From the NCBI GenBank assembly GCA_037447655.1, contig JBBHKE010000584.1:198427-241080 (forward strand): a DNA stretch of 42,654 nucleotides, written 5' to 3'. The position numbers and the translations under genes were made by a program. Every line of letters starts with the position of its first letter. Position 1 is the first letter of the stretch. The notes under the pieces are model-generated. The model made no database searches. It was not told the DNA's origin and saw nothing but the letters and a program-made list of their open reading frames with translations. Shown here one piece after another: positions 1-10,946 of the stretch. The DNA comes from Zygnema cylindricum (Eukaryota > Streptophyta > Zygnematophyceae > Zygnematales > Zygnemataceae).

Positions 1-8
1 AGAGAGAG

Positions 9-102
<94 letters not shown>

Positions 103-573
103 GAGAGAGAGAAACGGGGGTGAAAGGATTTTCCGCATGATTTATAGTACTGCATTTGTAAGGACACCCACCTTTTACCAAATATATCAAGATATTTCAT
201 ATTGGTCCTTGTGCAATACATCGTGGCATTCAACTGTAATTTAAATCTTTAAATAAAGTTAAAGTTATTTGTGATGCTATCATTTTTGCCATCTATATTA
301 TTTTATTCTTTGTGCATGTAAGGTTTTAATTTGGAGTCTGCCAACGGAAAGGCACGAGTCTAACTTTCCATTGGAACCATAAGATTCATATATTTAGTCC
401 AAAGGATGTAAAGGAACATTAAGCATTAGCATTACATGCTTGTGGTGTATTGGTCCACGTTGTTATTTAGTAATTTTTCTTTACAACATCTTAAGAGCAA
501 AATTTCAACTTATTGACATATTTTCACTCTGTAAGTGAGCATACTTTAGGGGGGAGAGAGAGATAGAGAGAGA

Positions 574-652
<79 letters not shown>

Positions 653-1085
653 TGAGAGAGAGAGAGAGAGAAAGGGGGGTGAAAGGATTTTCCGTATGAT
701 TTATCGTACTGCATTTGTACAAACACCCACCTTCTACCAAATATATCAAGATATGTCATATTGGTCCTTGTGCGATATATCGTGGCCTTTAACTGTAATC
801 TAAAACTTTTATTAAAGTTAAAGTTATTCGTGACGCTATCATTTTTGCCATCTATATGATTTTATTCTTTGTGCATGTATGGTTTTCATTTGGAGATTGC
901 CAACGGAAAGGCACGAGTCTAACTTTCCATTGGAACCATAAGATTCATATATTTAGTCCAAAGGTTGTAAAAGAACATTAAGCATTAGCATTACATGCTT
1001 GTGGTGTATTGGTCCACGTTGTTATTTAATAATTTTTCTTTACAACATCTTAAGAGCAAAATTTCAACTAATTGACATTTTCTCA
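1..1085. repeat. Tandem duplication of a (GA)n + ~415-bp unit
   Basis: Two copies of one unit lie head to tail. Each starts with a long (GA)n microsatellite (1-113 and about 553-672) and continues into the same unique sequence, beginning GGGGTGAAAGGATTTTCCG (about 116 and 676) and ending with a TTAAGAGCAAAATTTCAACT block (491 and 1050). The copies differ by scattered substitutions and small indels, so this is an old duplication and not an assembly echo. No protein is supported: the Ser/Leu-rich minus-strand reading frames across the GA tracts are artefacts of the dinucleotide repeat. Confidence 0.85.
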
Positions 1086-1580
1086 CTCCCTTTTGTCTAC
1101 ACTAAACGATGAGAGGGATCATACCTTAGCAAGTTTGTTATAAAAAAAGGGATCAATGGAACCATCTTTTGTGAATTTTGAGAATGAAGAGATGTTTATG
1201 TGCTTAAACCATTTGGAAGTTTAAATGTACTGGGATGCACATGTTAAAGTACAAATACACATGTAAATATATTTTTTAGAGAACTTTGGTTGTGAGTTAT
1301 AGCGCTACCCTTTACCCCTCAACATCAAGGCTACGAATGCTTTACATTGACGAAATTTGCTATAAATGTACCGTACAGTTTTCTGCAATCAGTAATGAAT
1401 TTAGTAGTGTTGTGTATTAAGTGAAATTTATTGCGATAAATTCAATATTTGATATAACGAATAACGATCGGTTAAAGGTCTTGATATGATACGATAAATC
1501 GAAAGGAGAAGAGTTAGGTAAATCGCACGATCGTTTAGAGGAATGTTCAGAGTTATTCTTTGCAATGAAAAGAGTGTTCT
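1086..1580. other. Unassigned sequence 5' of Copia pol
   Basis: AT-rich sequence between the duplicated GA unit and the first recognisable pol codons. A Copia gag and protease would be expected just upstream of the integrase, but I could not read a CCHC zinc knuckle or an aspartic-protease motif in any frame. The 5' end of the element is probably deleted or too decayed to see. Confidence 0.4.
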
Positions 1581-1587
1581 CTACTTG

Positions 1588-2654
1588 TATGCAAGTGAGA
1601 TGATGCTTTGGCACAAGAGGTTGGGGCATGTGCATCTAGATAGATTAAAGAAAATGAAGAAAAAAAGAATAGGGGAGGGTATTACTTTTGAGGATGATTA
1701 GACCTTTGATGATTGCAGTGGATGTGCCCAAGGGAAGATTCATTGACTTCCATATCGAAAGGCAACCACTTTTAGGAGAGAGAAAGTGTTAGATCTAATT
1801 CACACTGATGTTTGGGGACGTGCTAGATATTCTTCACATTGGGGGAAGAGGTGGATGTTAACTATCACAGATGATTGGTCTAGATACACGATGGTATACT
1901 TTCTCATACATAAGTCAGAGGTATTGAGATGTTTCAAAGAGTATAAAGTATAGAGTGAAAAACTACACGAACCTCAATAAAAGAGAAAAGTAGTGATAAT
2001 GGGAAAGAATACAGCTCAAGGGAATTTGAAGAATATCTTAAAGAAGAAGGAATTCATCATGAGAAAGTTGTTCCCTATAATCCGAAACAAAATTGAGTAG
2101 CAGAAATAGTGAAAAGAACTTTAAGAGATATGCCCAGAAGTATGTTAACTGATAAGAGGATAGGGTTGCAGTTTTGGGCGGAGTCTATGAACTATGCTAA
2201 TTTCATCAAAAATATAGTAATAACTTTAGCAAATAAGGAGGAAACTCCGTATGAGAGGTGGACAGGAAGAAAGCCTGATTTGTCTAGTTTGAGAGTGTTC
2301 GGAAGTAAAGTCTACAGTTTGGATTTTGATAAGACTAAATGGAAGTTAGAGGGGAGAGGGAAACCAGGATATCTTGTAGGATATGATGAGAGCACAAAAG
2401 GATACCGAGTGTATGAATTGAAAAAAAGAGATATAATTTTGGTAAAACACATAGTGGTGATGAATGAAGAGAAGTCCATTGACCCATTCAAATATAATAA
2501 GGAAGTCAAAATCAGATTTGAAACGGATCAGTTTTCTGACATTGACTTTGAAAATGAAGAGAGGGAAGAGGGAGAAAAAGAAAAATCTACAGATCTACCA
2601 AAGGAGAAGGAGGAAAGGACAACATCCGAGGCAACGCCACAATACGAAGTGTAA
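1588..2654 (+). pseudogene. Copia integrase remnant
   Basis: The first part reads LWHKRLGHVHLDRLKKM from about 1606, followed by the CxxC of DCSGCAQGK: this is the GAG-pre-integrase/HHCC finger. The first catalytic Asp is in LIHTDVWG (about 1800) and is followed by DDWSRY. A frameshift near 1950-1985 moves the reading, and the second Asp is then in SSDNGKEY (1989 on). The Glu is in VAEIVKRTL just before 2109, preceded by a TGA where Gly is normal. From 2109 to 2654 a 181-codon stretch carries the C-terminal part (FWAESMNYAN, RVFGSKVY, GYLVGYD). In-frame stops at about 1698 and 1755, and more after 1950, make it a pseudogene. All three acidic residues can still be found. Confidence 0.85.
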
Positions 2655-2809
2655 ACCATTGAGGAACTTGATGAGACACCGGAATTGGAAGATAGGGGAG
2701 CTGAAAATCTCCCTAAACGAAACCCAATGATGCCTTCCATACCGGCGTCCGATTTTGAAGAAGTAGTAAACGACTTCAAGAAAGACAAGTAAAAAACCAA
2801 CTCACAAAG

Positions 2810-3617
2810 ATGTCTCACCAATATGAACCTCAGACATACTTAGAGGCCATAAACACCCCAAAAAGTAGTAGGTGGATCACAGCTATAAATGAAGAAATGG
2901 CCTCTATCATGGAAGCCAATACATGGGAGTTGGTAGATTGTCCATCGGACCGAAAACCGATCGAATGTAAGTGGGTTTTTAAACTTAAATTAAACCCGGA
3001 TAATACCATTGAGAGGTATAAAGCTAGGTTAGTTGCAAAAGGATATACTCAGAAAGAGGAAATAGACTACAAAGAAACTTTTGCACCTGTAGTTAAATTT
3101 CTTTCTGTTAGAATCCTTTTAAGTATAGCCGCAGCGGAGGATATGGAAATACACCAGATGGATATTAAAACGACCTTTTTGCACGGAGAGTTGGATGAAG
3201 AAATTTACATGAGGCAACCGGAAGGATTCGTGAAAAGAGGGGAAGAAAGCAAGGTTTGCAAACTGATAAAATCACTCTATGGGCTTAAGCAAGCCCCACG
3301 ACAATGGAATATAAAGCTGGACAAATTTCTGACCGGGTTGGGGTATATCATAATTAGTTCAGATCACTCCATATATTTATTTGAGGATGAGGATGAAGTG
3401 ATATTTATTGCTATTTATGTGGATGATTTGTTGGTCTTAAGCAAGTTCTTAGATAAAATTAACTAATTAAAACGGGATCTAAGAAGCTGCTTTGACATGA
3501 AAGATCTCGGCGAAGCAAAGTACATTTTGGGAATTCAAATGGAGAGAGATAGAGGGAATAAGATTATAAGACTCACTCAGAAAGAAGCAATCGGTAATAT
3601 GCTAGAAAAAAATACAA
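2810..3617 (+). pseudogene. Copia reverse transcriptase remnant
   Basis: A 218-codon open stretch (2810-3466) carries most of the RVT_2 domain: WITAINEEMASI, KWVFKLKLNPDNTIERYKAR, LVAKGYTQ, the first catalytic Asp in HQMDIKTTFLHGEL, SLYGLKQAPRQW, and the intact YVDD box at 3416-3427. A TAA at 3464-3466 interrupts it. The same frame resumes with DLRSCFDMKDLGEAKYILGI and decays by about 3620. Because the two catalytic motifs are preserved while flanking frames are broken, the element looks dead but not very ancient. Confidence 0.88.
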
Positions 3618-4424
3618 ATGGAGAAAGCAAACGGATGTACTACTCCCATGGATTTGACGAAGGTGTGTGAAGGGAGTGAAGAGGGAGGAATATTAATCAT
3701 TAATGATGAAATAGATGAGATAGAAAGAAGATTTATGAGGAATATCCCTTATCGGCAAATTGTAGGCAGTTTAATATGTTTTATGAATTGTACTTGGCCG
3801 GATATAGCTGCAGCCGTTGGAGTCCTCTGCCACAATCTAAATGAACCAAGAAAATGAAACAAGAAAGAGAGACTAGAAGGCTGCCAAAAGGGTGATAAAG
3901 TATCCGGTGGGGATAAGGGAATTGTGGTTGGATTTGGGAGGGGGGCACACTGACATCACAACCTAGAGTGATGCCAGTTATGGAGATGTGCCTTTAAGGC
4001 GGTGTACGACCGGATATGTGTTGCAAATTTGATCTGGTGCATGCTGTTGGAGTGGGAAGCAACAGAAAGTAGTTGCTCACTCCACTATGGAGGCTGAATA
4101 CATGGTTTCCTGTGCTGTCACCAAAGAATTAATGTGGGTGAAATCTCTTGTTGAAGAACTTGGGTTCATGAAGAGAGGAAATCAAAATGTTTTTTGTGAT
4201 AATAAAGCTGCTATCTCTATTGCAGCTAATCCGAAACATCACTTTAAAGCTAAGCATATGGATATTAGACTAAGTTTTGTCTGAGAGAAGGTTGAAAATA
4301 AAATCATTAAAATGGTTCAAAAAAATGATAAAGAAATGATTGCAGACATGATGACAAAACCAGTGCCTTCCCCTAAGTTGATTTGTTGCAGAGAAAACTG
4401 TGGATTAAAATTGAAAGGTGACTA
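3618..4424 (+). pseudogene. Copia connection/RNase H remnant
   Basis: Codons 3618-3857 encode the end of the RT connection (YRQIVGSLICFMNCTWPDIAAAVGVL). A broken stretch follows, then at 4087-4284 the RNase H core: MEAEYMVSCAVTKELMWVK, VFCDNKAAISIAANPKHH and KHMDIRLSFV. After a TGA the same domain continues (EKVENKIIKM, MIADMMTKPVPSPK) to a final stop near 4424. The spacing of motifs matches intact Copia RNase H apart from the stop. Confidence 0.82.
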
Positions 4425-4593
4425 AGAATTAAGGGGAGCGTTGAAAAGAGGTAATTAATAGTTTCTTTTTATATTTTAGTTTGAATGTAAAGAGAGAGAA
4501 AGAGAGGACCAAAGGCACACCATGGCTGCCGCGTCATATAGAAGGAGGCAGAGTGAACTATAAGGTATTTTACTATTTGTAGCAAAATACTGC

Positions 4594-4718
4594 ATCTAGC
4601 CGGATTTGAATCGGGGTTCACAAACTTTTATTTGCACCTAAGCCTTATCCATTGAGGCACTAGCGAAAGGATATACGTGCCTTATCCAATGAGGCACTAG
4701 CGAAACGATATACGTGCA
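4594..4718 (-). repeat. tRNA-like (possible SINE head) with local duplication
   Basis: On the minus strand from about 4668 to 4595 the sequence resembles a tRNA: an A-box-like stretch (TGCCTCAATGGATAAGGC) followed after ~35 nt by a B-box-like GATTCAAATCC. It lacks a good acceptor-stem pairing, so it is not a functional tRNA. The A-box end is duplicated next door: a ~37-bp unit (CTTATCCA(T/A)TGAGGCACTA, then GCGAAA) occurs at about 4643 and 4680. A tRNA-derived SINE or a decayed tRNA pseudogene would both fit. Confidence 0.35.
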
Positions 4719-5534
4719 ACTTTTCACGCATATTTATCTATTGATTCAACGGACTAATTTGCAACAGACTAACGAAAACACGCATTAATCAATTCATGCA
4801 TGGAAGCGAATCGAAGCCGTATAAATACAATTGATCGGACGACCACCTTAACACCCGCCAACCGCAATAAGCTTTCGGCGGCCTTTGGGGATAGCTTCAC
4901 GCGACGCCACGTGGCACCATATTATTGGATACCGGAGAAGATGGGAGGAGGAACCATGGCTCACGTTTTGACATGCGTCACTTTGAAAGCCATGTCGTAC
5001 AATGGCCGTACAAAAAGTACATCGCCTAGTGTACCTTCTTGTACTATATAGTATTTCTATTGGACTAGGGTTTAGCAGTAGGCAGTCGTAAGTAGGCAGA
5101 TCAGGACTTAGTGAAATTTAGGTACCTCTCTCTCTAAGAGGGCTTGTAAATATAAATGTCATATTTGACCAGCAATAACTTACTGCTCAGAGGAGCAAAT
5201 TCAGTGATTCGTTTTGTGTTTGACTCACGGGAGTCTTGTCCTCACAAGGGTGAGGGTGGTGAGAATATTTGTGTGCATGGGCGGCAGTGATTCAGTGGGA
5301 AAGTGAAAGGGGAAAATTTTATCGTAGAGGCTTTACATAGGCTGCTCTTTCTGTGGGTCAATGGACACCATAGAATTTCACAGAATTTGTCGGTTATATT
5401 TTGCGGAGTCTACCTTTAAGTCACGGAACGAAAACCCCGTCGTACGTGGCGTATCCGACAGTTTGTATTTTTTGCTAATATAACATATTATATAAAAATA
5501 TAAATTATTAAATTTAAAAAATACTATATATCGT

Positions 5535-5657
5535 GATATATATCGCGATTATTTATGTTGGTCTCGGTACGATATATTGTGGATTCTGCTTGATCGATAT
5601 TCGATATATCGAATATCGAAATTATCGTGATATGGATTTACCCGATACCCAACACTA
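5535..5657 (+). mobile_element. 3' fragment of TAGTGTTGGG-type MITE
   Basis: This stretch matches the right half of the element at 25113-25532: the same order of GATATATATCGCGATT, GGTCTCGGTACGATATAT, GATCGATATTCGATATATCG and the terminal ACCCGATACCCAACACTA. No matching left end (TAGTGTTGGGTAT) is found upstream, so only the right part remains or the left part has diverged. Confidence 0.7.
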
Positions 5658-7018
5658 GTAACTATGGATGTATGGATTTCGGTATCATTGTCGGCCAATT
5701 ATTGACAGTTACTGAAATCGCACTATATCGACCTTGAATTCAATAGATACACAACACTACATCGCCACAGCGCTAAGGATTTATTAATGTTGATGAGAAA
5801 TTACAATTAATAATACAAATTTACTGCAATGGAGCGTGGCAAATTCTAGTCCACATGCTAAAAGGTCTTAAAAACACGATTTTGCTATTTTTGGCCAGAA
5901 AACAATCCCGACCGAAGTACAACCTAGTATAATTTCTTAGATTAATTGAAGTTCAGTTTGTCGTAAATTGACAACTTGCTTGACAACATATTGTGGCAAA
6001 TTTCTTTCAGGTATTTACTGTATGGCTCAAATGGAAGATCTACAGTAGACCGCGAATCGTACTTAGAGTAAATAACGCTATCTTGGTCTTCCTAATTTTT
6101 GACTCTATCACGTTAAATAGAGGAAATGATTCTAAAATTATCATTATGCTATTTAAGGTAAGGTTTATTTAGCATAAAAAATTATAATACAGGTTCGTAT
6201 CAAATAGTGCGGAGTACGGACAACGTTTGACCGTAAAAGGTACAAATAATGATGTAATACAGGCCGTTATCATGTAACTGCGTTGTAACAAACCGCGTAG
6301 TGCAAAAGTCATACTGACGATAAATTGTACGTTTTGTCAGATTCTGTACAAATACATTAATTGCAGTAGAAATATTAATGTGCCAAATTTGAGTACTTAA
6401 GAAAATTAGAGTAAAATTCCTTTTTGAAAAAGTTCTGTCACACAAATTAGAGTTAATATTTCTAATTATGTTTTTCTCTTTTTTTACCCTAATTATTTAT
6501 TTACTCTAATTATGATTCGCGGTGTTCTGTAATGAACTTTGCGATTTTTCGCACGCGTTAGCACACTGATTGGGGCCACACCTCGTTTTCTCCGCGCGAC
6601 CGTATGTTTAGGGTTATTGAATTTCTAACTTTTTTTTTGTTTTATTATAAAAAAACACAAAACAAACCCTATGACCCTGTTGCGATACCCGATTACGGCG
6701 TGTGGGACTATCTCTTCCCGGTGTGGACACAAGGAAACACGGTTTTCTTAACTACTGGCCCTCGTAAGGAACCTACACTGTATGTTTGACCATTACGAAT
6801 TGAAAATGAATCGAACTTAAAATTTTTCCTGACGCTTGCCACGCTTCACCATGAAAACGAATTAACGAATAGAACATCATTTATCCAGGAAAATTGTAGT
6901 AGCCGTACGATTTACAAATGAAAACTTTCGAACTAAAATTTATCCAAGAAAGGGTACTAAACCGTACCCTTGAAAAATGAAAATCCTTACGGAAATACAG
7001 TACAATGCGCGGGACTTA
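5658..7018. other. Intergenic, AT-rich, nothing recognised
   Basis: About 1.36 kb of AT-rich sequence. Reading frames of 60-80 codons on both strands have no recognisable motif and no convincing splice context. A second partial MITE-like end (GATACACAACACTAC, about 5741-5756) is the only structured piece noticed. Confidence 0.5.
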
Positions 7019-7039
7019 CGCACAAAAGAATAGAACTAT

Positions 7040-7255
7040 ACTTTCCACGACCAAATAGTATAAGACCGACATAGTATAGGTGTACGGTGTACTTTTTTGG
7101 AGCAATAGTATAAGACCGACAGTATATGTGTACGGTGTACTCTTTAAAACCAATAGTATTACACCGACATAGTATAGGTGTACTTGCACTTTCTAGGACC
7201 AATAGTATAAGACCGACATAGTACAGGTGTACGGTGTTTGACCGAAACAGTATAT
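7040..7255. repeat. Tandem repeat, ~50-bp unit, four copies
   Basis: Four imperfect copies of CAATAGTATAAGACCGACAT plus AGTATAGGTGTACGGTGTAC start near 7052, 7103, 7151 and 7200. The copies differ by 1-4 substitutions and one small deletion. The GTACGGTGTAC core is partly self-complementary. A minus-strand reading frame across it only reflects the repeat period. Confidence 0.8.
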
Positions 7256-7403
7256 ATTGCAATTACTCGCCTTTTTTCTCTCTCTCTTCACTCCCCTTTG
7301 CGCTCTCTCTCTCTCCCCGTCCTCTTCCCTCCAACGACTATCTCGAATAGGCTCTTGTTCCTCTCGCCCTTTCCCTCTCCCTCTCTTCCTTCCATCTCCC
7401 TCT

Positions 7404-8250
7404 ATTCACTGTGTTAACTGTTGCAAATAGGCTCCTGTCCGTCTCTCTCTTTCCTCTCCCTCTTCCTCTTTTCGACCCTCTTTCTCTCCATTTCCCTCTC
7501 TCCCTTCTCCTCCCCTCTCTTCACTGTGACAACTGTTCATTTTTCTGAAACTCTCTCCTTCTGCTCGCTCTCTCTCTCCCTTTCCCTCGCTCCCTTTCCC
7601 TGTTCCTCCCTTGAGTGTGACAACTGTTCATTTTTCTGAAACTCTCTCCCTCTGCTCGCTCTCTCTCTCCCTTTCCCTCTCTCCCTTCTCCTCCCCTCTT
7701 TACTGTGACAACTGTTCATTTTTCTGAAACTCTCTCCTTCTGCTCGCTCTCTCTCTCCCTTTCCCTCGCTCCCTTTCCCTGTTCCTCCCTTGAGTGTGAC
7801 AACTGTTCATTTTTTTGAAACTCTCTCCTTCTGCTCGCTCTCTCTCTCCCTTTCCCTCGCTCCCTTTCCCTGTTCCTCCCTTGAGCGTGACAACTGTTCA
7901 TTTTTTTGAAACTCTCTCCTTCTGCTCGCTCTCTCTCTCCCTTTCCCTGTTCCTCCCTTGAGCGTGACAACTGTTCATTTTTTTGAAACTCTCTCCTTCT
8001 GCTCGCTCTCTCTCTCCCTTTCCCTCTCTCCCTTTCCCTGTTCCTCCCTTGTGTGTGACAACTGTTCATTTTTCTGAAACTCTCTCCTTCTGCTCGCTCT
8101 CTCTCTCCCTTTCCCTGTTTCTCCCTTGAGTGTGACAACTGTTCATTTTTCTGAAACTCTCTCCCACTGCTCGCTCTCTCTCTACCTTTCCCTCACTCCC
8201 TTTCCTTGTTTCTCCCTTGAGTGTGACAACTGTTCATTTTTTTGAAACTC
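7404..8250. repeat. CT-rich minisatellite, 91/77-bp units
   Basis: Nine copies of TGTGACAACTGTTCATTTTT followed by (C/T)TGAAACTCTCTCC and a CT-rich tail start at 7525, 7616, 7704, 7795, 7886, 7963, 8054, 8131 and 8222. Spacings are 91, 88, 91, 91, 77, 91, 77 and 91. The 77-bp units lack one 14-bp CGCTCCCTTTCCCT-like block. Degenerate relatives extend upstream to about 7329. Units are too similar and too CT-rich to be coding. Confidence 0.9.
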
Positions 8251-8800
8251 TCAATAAAGATGGGAATCCAAACATTTTCGTGATTATTGAAAACTTAGAC
8301 GAGAAAGCAAATAAAAAAATACCTTCTAGTGTTATTTTTTGTGCTCTCGGTCTTCCTAACATTCGTATGATTGCCGGAGCCATTCAAGTTCCTCGAGTGG
8401 ACTCTTTAATGTGGATTCCGACACTTTCTCTTCTAGCCCATTTTTTGGGAAACTGAAAACCAAAATTTGATTTTCCATTTTGAAAACATTCTGCAATTGA
8501 TGTCGGAGGAATTCGAGAGGGAATTACAGATACACCAGAAATCCAAGGGAAAGGTGAGGGTAGTGAAATTGTGAACTTGTTTCAAGTTTCAATAAGATGT
8601 TTGATTAGTTTGCAATTGTTTGTGTAAGTCATTGTATTTTCTCTGGGTGATTGTTTTACATGATCATATTATAGTGTGGCACTTTGGAATAATTCTTAAT
8701 TTTTCATGTAAAGCGTAGGTTTTTAGAGTAAGATAGATAGAGTTCTGATTGTTTTAAATTTGAGCTATCTATAGTGTAAGATATATGTGTATATATATAT

Positions 8801-8802
<2 letters not shown>
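8251..8802. other. Unassigned sequence with one exon-like candidate
   Basis: A 79-codon plus-strand frame (8217-8456) begins inside the minisatellite and matches nothing I know. At 8500-8553 an ATG-initiated stretch reads MSEEFERELQIHQKSKGK and runs straight into a good donor (AAG|GTGAGG). It could be a first exon of the gene whose pieces follow at 8.9-12.5 kb, but no homology supports this. Confidence 0.3.

Positions 8803-8837
<35 letters not shown>
8803..8837 (+). repeat. (TG)n microsatellite after short (TA)n
   Basis: A pure TG run follows a short TATATATATATATAT block and precedes the first T-rich tract of the exon mosaic. The Cys/Val frames over it are meaningless. Confidence 0.9.
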
Positions 8838-8840
<3 letters not shown>

Positions 8841-9469
8841 CGGCCATTTCTGCTTTTTTTTTGTTTTTCTGCTTTTTTTTTTTTTTTTTCTGGCAGGCGC
8901 AGCTCGGGGGGAGGACATTGCCTATGACCTCTTCACTTAGGCCTCTGTTTTTGTGTGACTTGCCATTTCTGCCTTTTTTTTTTTTTACTTTCTGCATCCA
9001 TTTATTTTTTTTGCTTTTTTGGCAGAGGCAGCCTGGGGGGAGGACATTGCGTATGACCTTTCAGTTAGCTCTTTGTTTTATACAAGGAAAATATTTCTGT
9101 AAGTTAATTCCTGACGTGCGTGTGACCTGCCATTTCTGCTTTTTTTTATTTTTTTGCTTTTTTGGCAGGGGCAGCTTGGGGGGAGGACATTGCGTATGAC
9201 CATTCAATAAAGTCTCTGTTTTATACGAGCAAAAAGAATCCGTGAGTTAATTCCTGACTTGTGTGTTATCGCCAATTTCTGTTTTTTTTTTTTTTTTTCT
9301 GCACCTTTTTTTTTTGTTGTTTTTTTCTTTTTTTTTCCTGGCAGGGCAGCTGAGGCTGAATATATTGCCTATGATCTCTTCACTTAGGCCTCTGTTTTAT
9401 AAGAGAAAAAAAATTATGTAAGTTCTTGTTTGACGTTGAACAATTATGCTGTATATTACTGCTAGTGAA

Positions 9470-9890
9470 TGCTCCCTTCACTTTCCCTCTCCCTCTCCAT
9501 CTCCCTCTCCCCCTCCTTCTTCCTCTCCCTGGGAACAGAAAGGGAGAAAAAAGGGTAGTGGCGGCTACCTTACTCTCCCCCTCTTCCTTTCCTCCATACA
9601 CTCCCTTTCCCTCCACCTTTCCTTCTCCTTCCCCCTTTCCCTTGCCCTCTACCTCTCCCTCTCCCTTTCCCTCTCCTTTTCCCTTTCCCTGTCCTCTCCT
9701 CTCCCTTTTTTTCTCCCTCTCCTTCTCCCTTCCTTTTCCCTTTCCCTCTCTTTCTTCCTCTCCTTGGAAAGAAAAGGGGGAGAGAAAGATAGTGGCGGCT
9801 ATCCTTTCCCTCTCCCTCCACCTTTCTTTCTTACTCTCCCTCTCCCTCTCCCTTTCCCTCTCTCTTTCTTTCGTCCCTTCCTTTTCCTTA
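9470..9890 (+). repeat. CT-rich low-complexity block
   Basis: Runs of CCCTCT/CCCTTTCC with two spaced copies of a GGGAGA...TAGTGGCGGCTA insert (about 9543-9568 and 9775-9802). The same GGAAA...TAGTGGCG(G/T)CTATCC insert recurs in the 15.2-17.6 kb array, so the two blocks are related. The Ser/Pro/Leu frames are not genes. Confidence 0.85.
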
Positions 9891-9925
9891 ATAAACAATC
9901 TTGTTGTGTCTCCTTTTGGCGCGAG

Positions 9926-10001
9926 AGTATGTGAGGTGATGGACGCTGCAGACGCGTCCGAGCAAAAGGACAAAGTTGCACAGGCTCGCCTCCGGAGAAT
10001 T
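9926..10001 (+). pseudogene. Exon-like copy Y1 (unidentified coiled protein)
   Basis: Bounded by a GCGAG acceptor-like site and GTAAGT, it reads VCEVMDAADASEQKDKVAQA then RLRR. The same exon body recurs at 10795 and 12042. Here the WGEDIAYD part is missing: the exon joins directly to the donor and shared intron tail. Family not recognised; the charged heptad-like composition suggests a helical segment. Confidence 0.6.
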
Positions 10002-10276
10002 GTAAGTTAATCTCTGACCTGCTTGTTATCGGACAATTCTGCTTTTTTTTTCTGTTTTTTTTTTTTTTTGTTTGGCAGGGGCAGCTTGGGGGGAGGACAT
10101 TGCCTATGTCCTTTCAGTTAGGTCTCTAGTGTATACGAGGAAAATATTTCTGTAAGTTAATTTTTGACCTATGTGTTATCGACCATTTTTGTTGTTTCTT
10201 TTTTTTTTTTTATTCTGTTTTTTCTTCTATTTTGTTTACACCCCGGACATATTTATTTGTCTATTAATTTGTAAAG

Positions 10277-10466
10277 GCAAATGCTCTCTGTGTGTCTACG
10301 TCTGTCACGACTACCGTAGTCGTGGCAAATCTTTGCCCGAGAGGCGATTTCGCGGCGGAAGAAAAACTCATTTTGATTTGAGTGGAACGGCTTTTGGTGC
10401 TCTTTCTCTTTCCGGGAAAGAAGATGCTTTGTGGGCCTTTGGAGTTCTCGAATTTTTTTATGAAAG
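10277..10466 (+). pseudogene. Expansin-like exon fragment, copy 1
   Basis: A 190-nt open stretch with AAAG| acceptor-like and |GTACAT donor ends reads CSLCVYVCHDYRSRGKS ... THFDLSGTAFGAL ... AFGVLEFFYER. The HFDLSGTAFGA block and the following GVL.I.Y.RV match the end of the double-psi beta-barrel domain of beta-type expansins, where the HFD motif is conserved. In that family the protein acts in the cell wall, loosening matrix contacts. No signal peptide, upstream barrel half or C-terminal pollen-allergen-like domain is found nearby, so this is a captured or leftover exon. Copy 2 is at 11525. Confidence 0.7.
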
Positions 10467-10794
10467 GTACATATATATATTTTTTTTTGTTCTCTTTTTC
10501 CTTGAATACTTAACTACTTTTCTTGGGTTTTTCTTTTGGATTTTTTTTGCGTGATTTTGGGATATGTTTTGGGCATGGAAAGAGATAGGGGGGAAGGTGA
10601 GGGAGAGGGCTTAAGGAGGAAGAAAGCCGCCACCTCTTGCTCTTTATCCCTCTTCCACTCCTTCTCCCAAGACTATTTACATTGCTCTTCTAATCCCCTA
10701 GCTTTGCTTTATTTATTTATTTTTTATTTTTTTTTCCGTTTGTCCCTTCCTTGTCCTTACTAAACAATCTTGTCGTTTCTCTTTTTGGCGCGAG

Positions 10795-10946
10795 AGTATT
10801 GGAGTTGATTGACGCTGCAGACGCGTCCGAGCAAAAGGACAAAGTAGCACAGGCTCGCCTCCTAAGACTGGCAAGGGCATTTTGGGGGAGGACATTGCCT
10901 ATGACCTTTCAATTAGGTCTCTGTTTTATACGAGGAAAGAATTTCT
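10795..10946 (+). pseudogene. Exon-like copy Y2 joined to mini-exon
   Basis: Reads VLELIDAADASEQKDKVAQA then RLLRLARA. One G is missing from the G run of the mini-exon part, so the WGEDIAYDL frame is lost (it becomes WGRTLPM). It ends at TTTCT|GTAAGT. Splicing from the expansin-like donor (GAAAG|GT, 10466) to this acceptor would keep frame (YE-R-VLE), but canonical expansins do not continue this way. Confidence 0.55.

Larger units (their letters stand above)
1581..5460 (+). mobile_element. Degenerate Ty1/Copia LTR retrotransposon, 5' truncated
   Basis: Plus-strand pol remnants appear in the Copia order: integrase zinc finger and core (1590-2650), reverse transcriptase (2810-3600) and RNase H (about 4087-4424). 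Several stops and frameshifts break every domain, so it cannot be autonomous. After the last pol codon comes a purine run (AAGGGGAGCG, about 4432-4441) that fits a polypurine tract, then LTR-like sequence with a TATA-like ACTATATAG near 5042 and a possible ...CCGACA end near 5460. No 5' LTR or gag is seen, so the 3' limit given here is a guess. Confidence 0.75.

Noticed and set aside
505-759. Ser/Leu-rich minus-strand reading frames over the GA tract
   Set aside because: They are the translation of a dinucleotide repeat; no start context, no complexity.
4800-5051. 83-codon plus-strand frame after the Copia element
   Set aside because: Lies in LTR-like sequence and has no known domain.
7421-8456. 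Minisatellite as a CRISPR-like array or as a coding Glu/Arg-rich protein
   Set aside because: The 91/77-bp units repeat along their whole length with no unique spacers, the genome is eukaryotic, and the minus-strand frame is simply CT-repeat translation.
9380-9973. Opposed ~160-197-codon frames (Gly/Glu/Lys-rich and Ser/Pro/Leu-rich)
   Set aside because: Both come from the same CCCTCT low-complexity tract.
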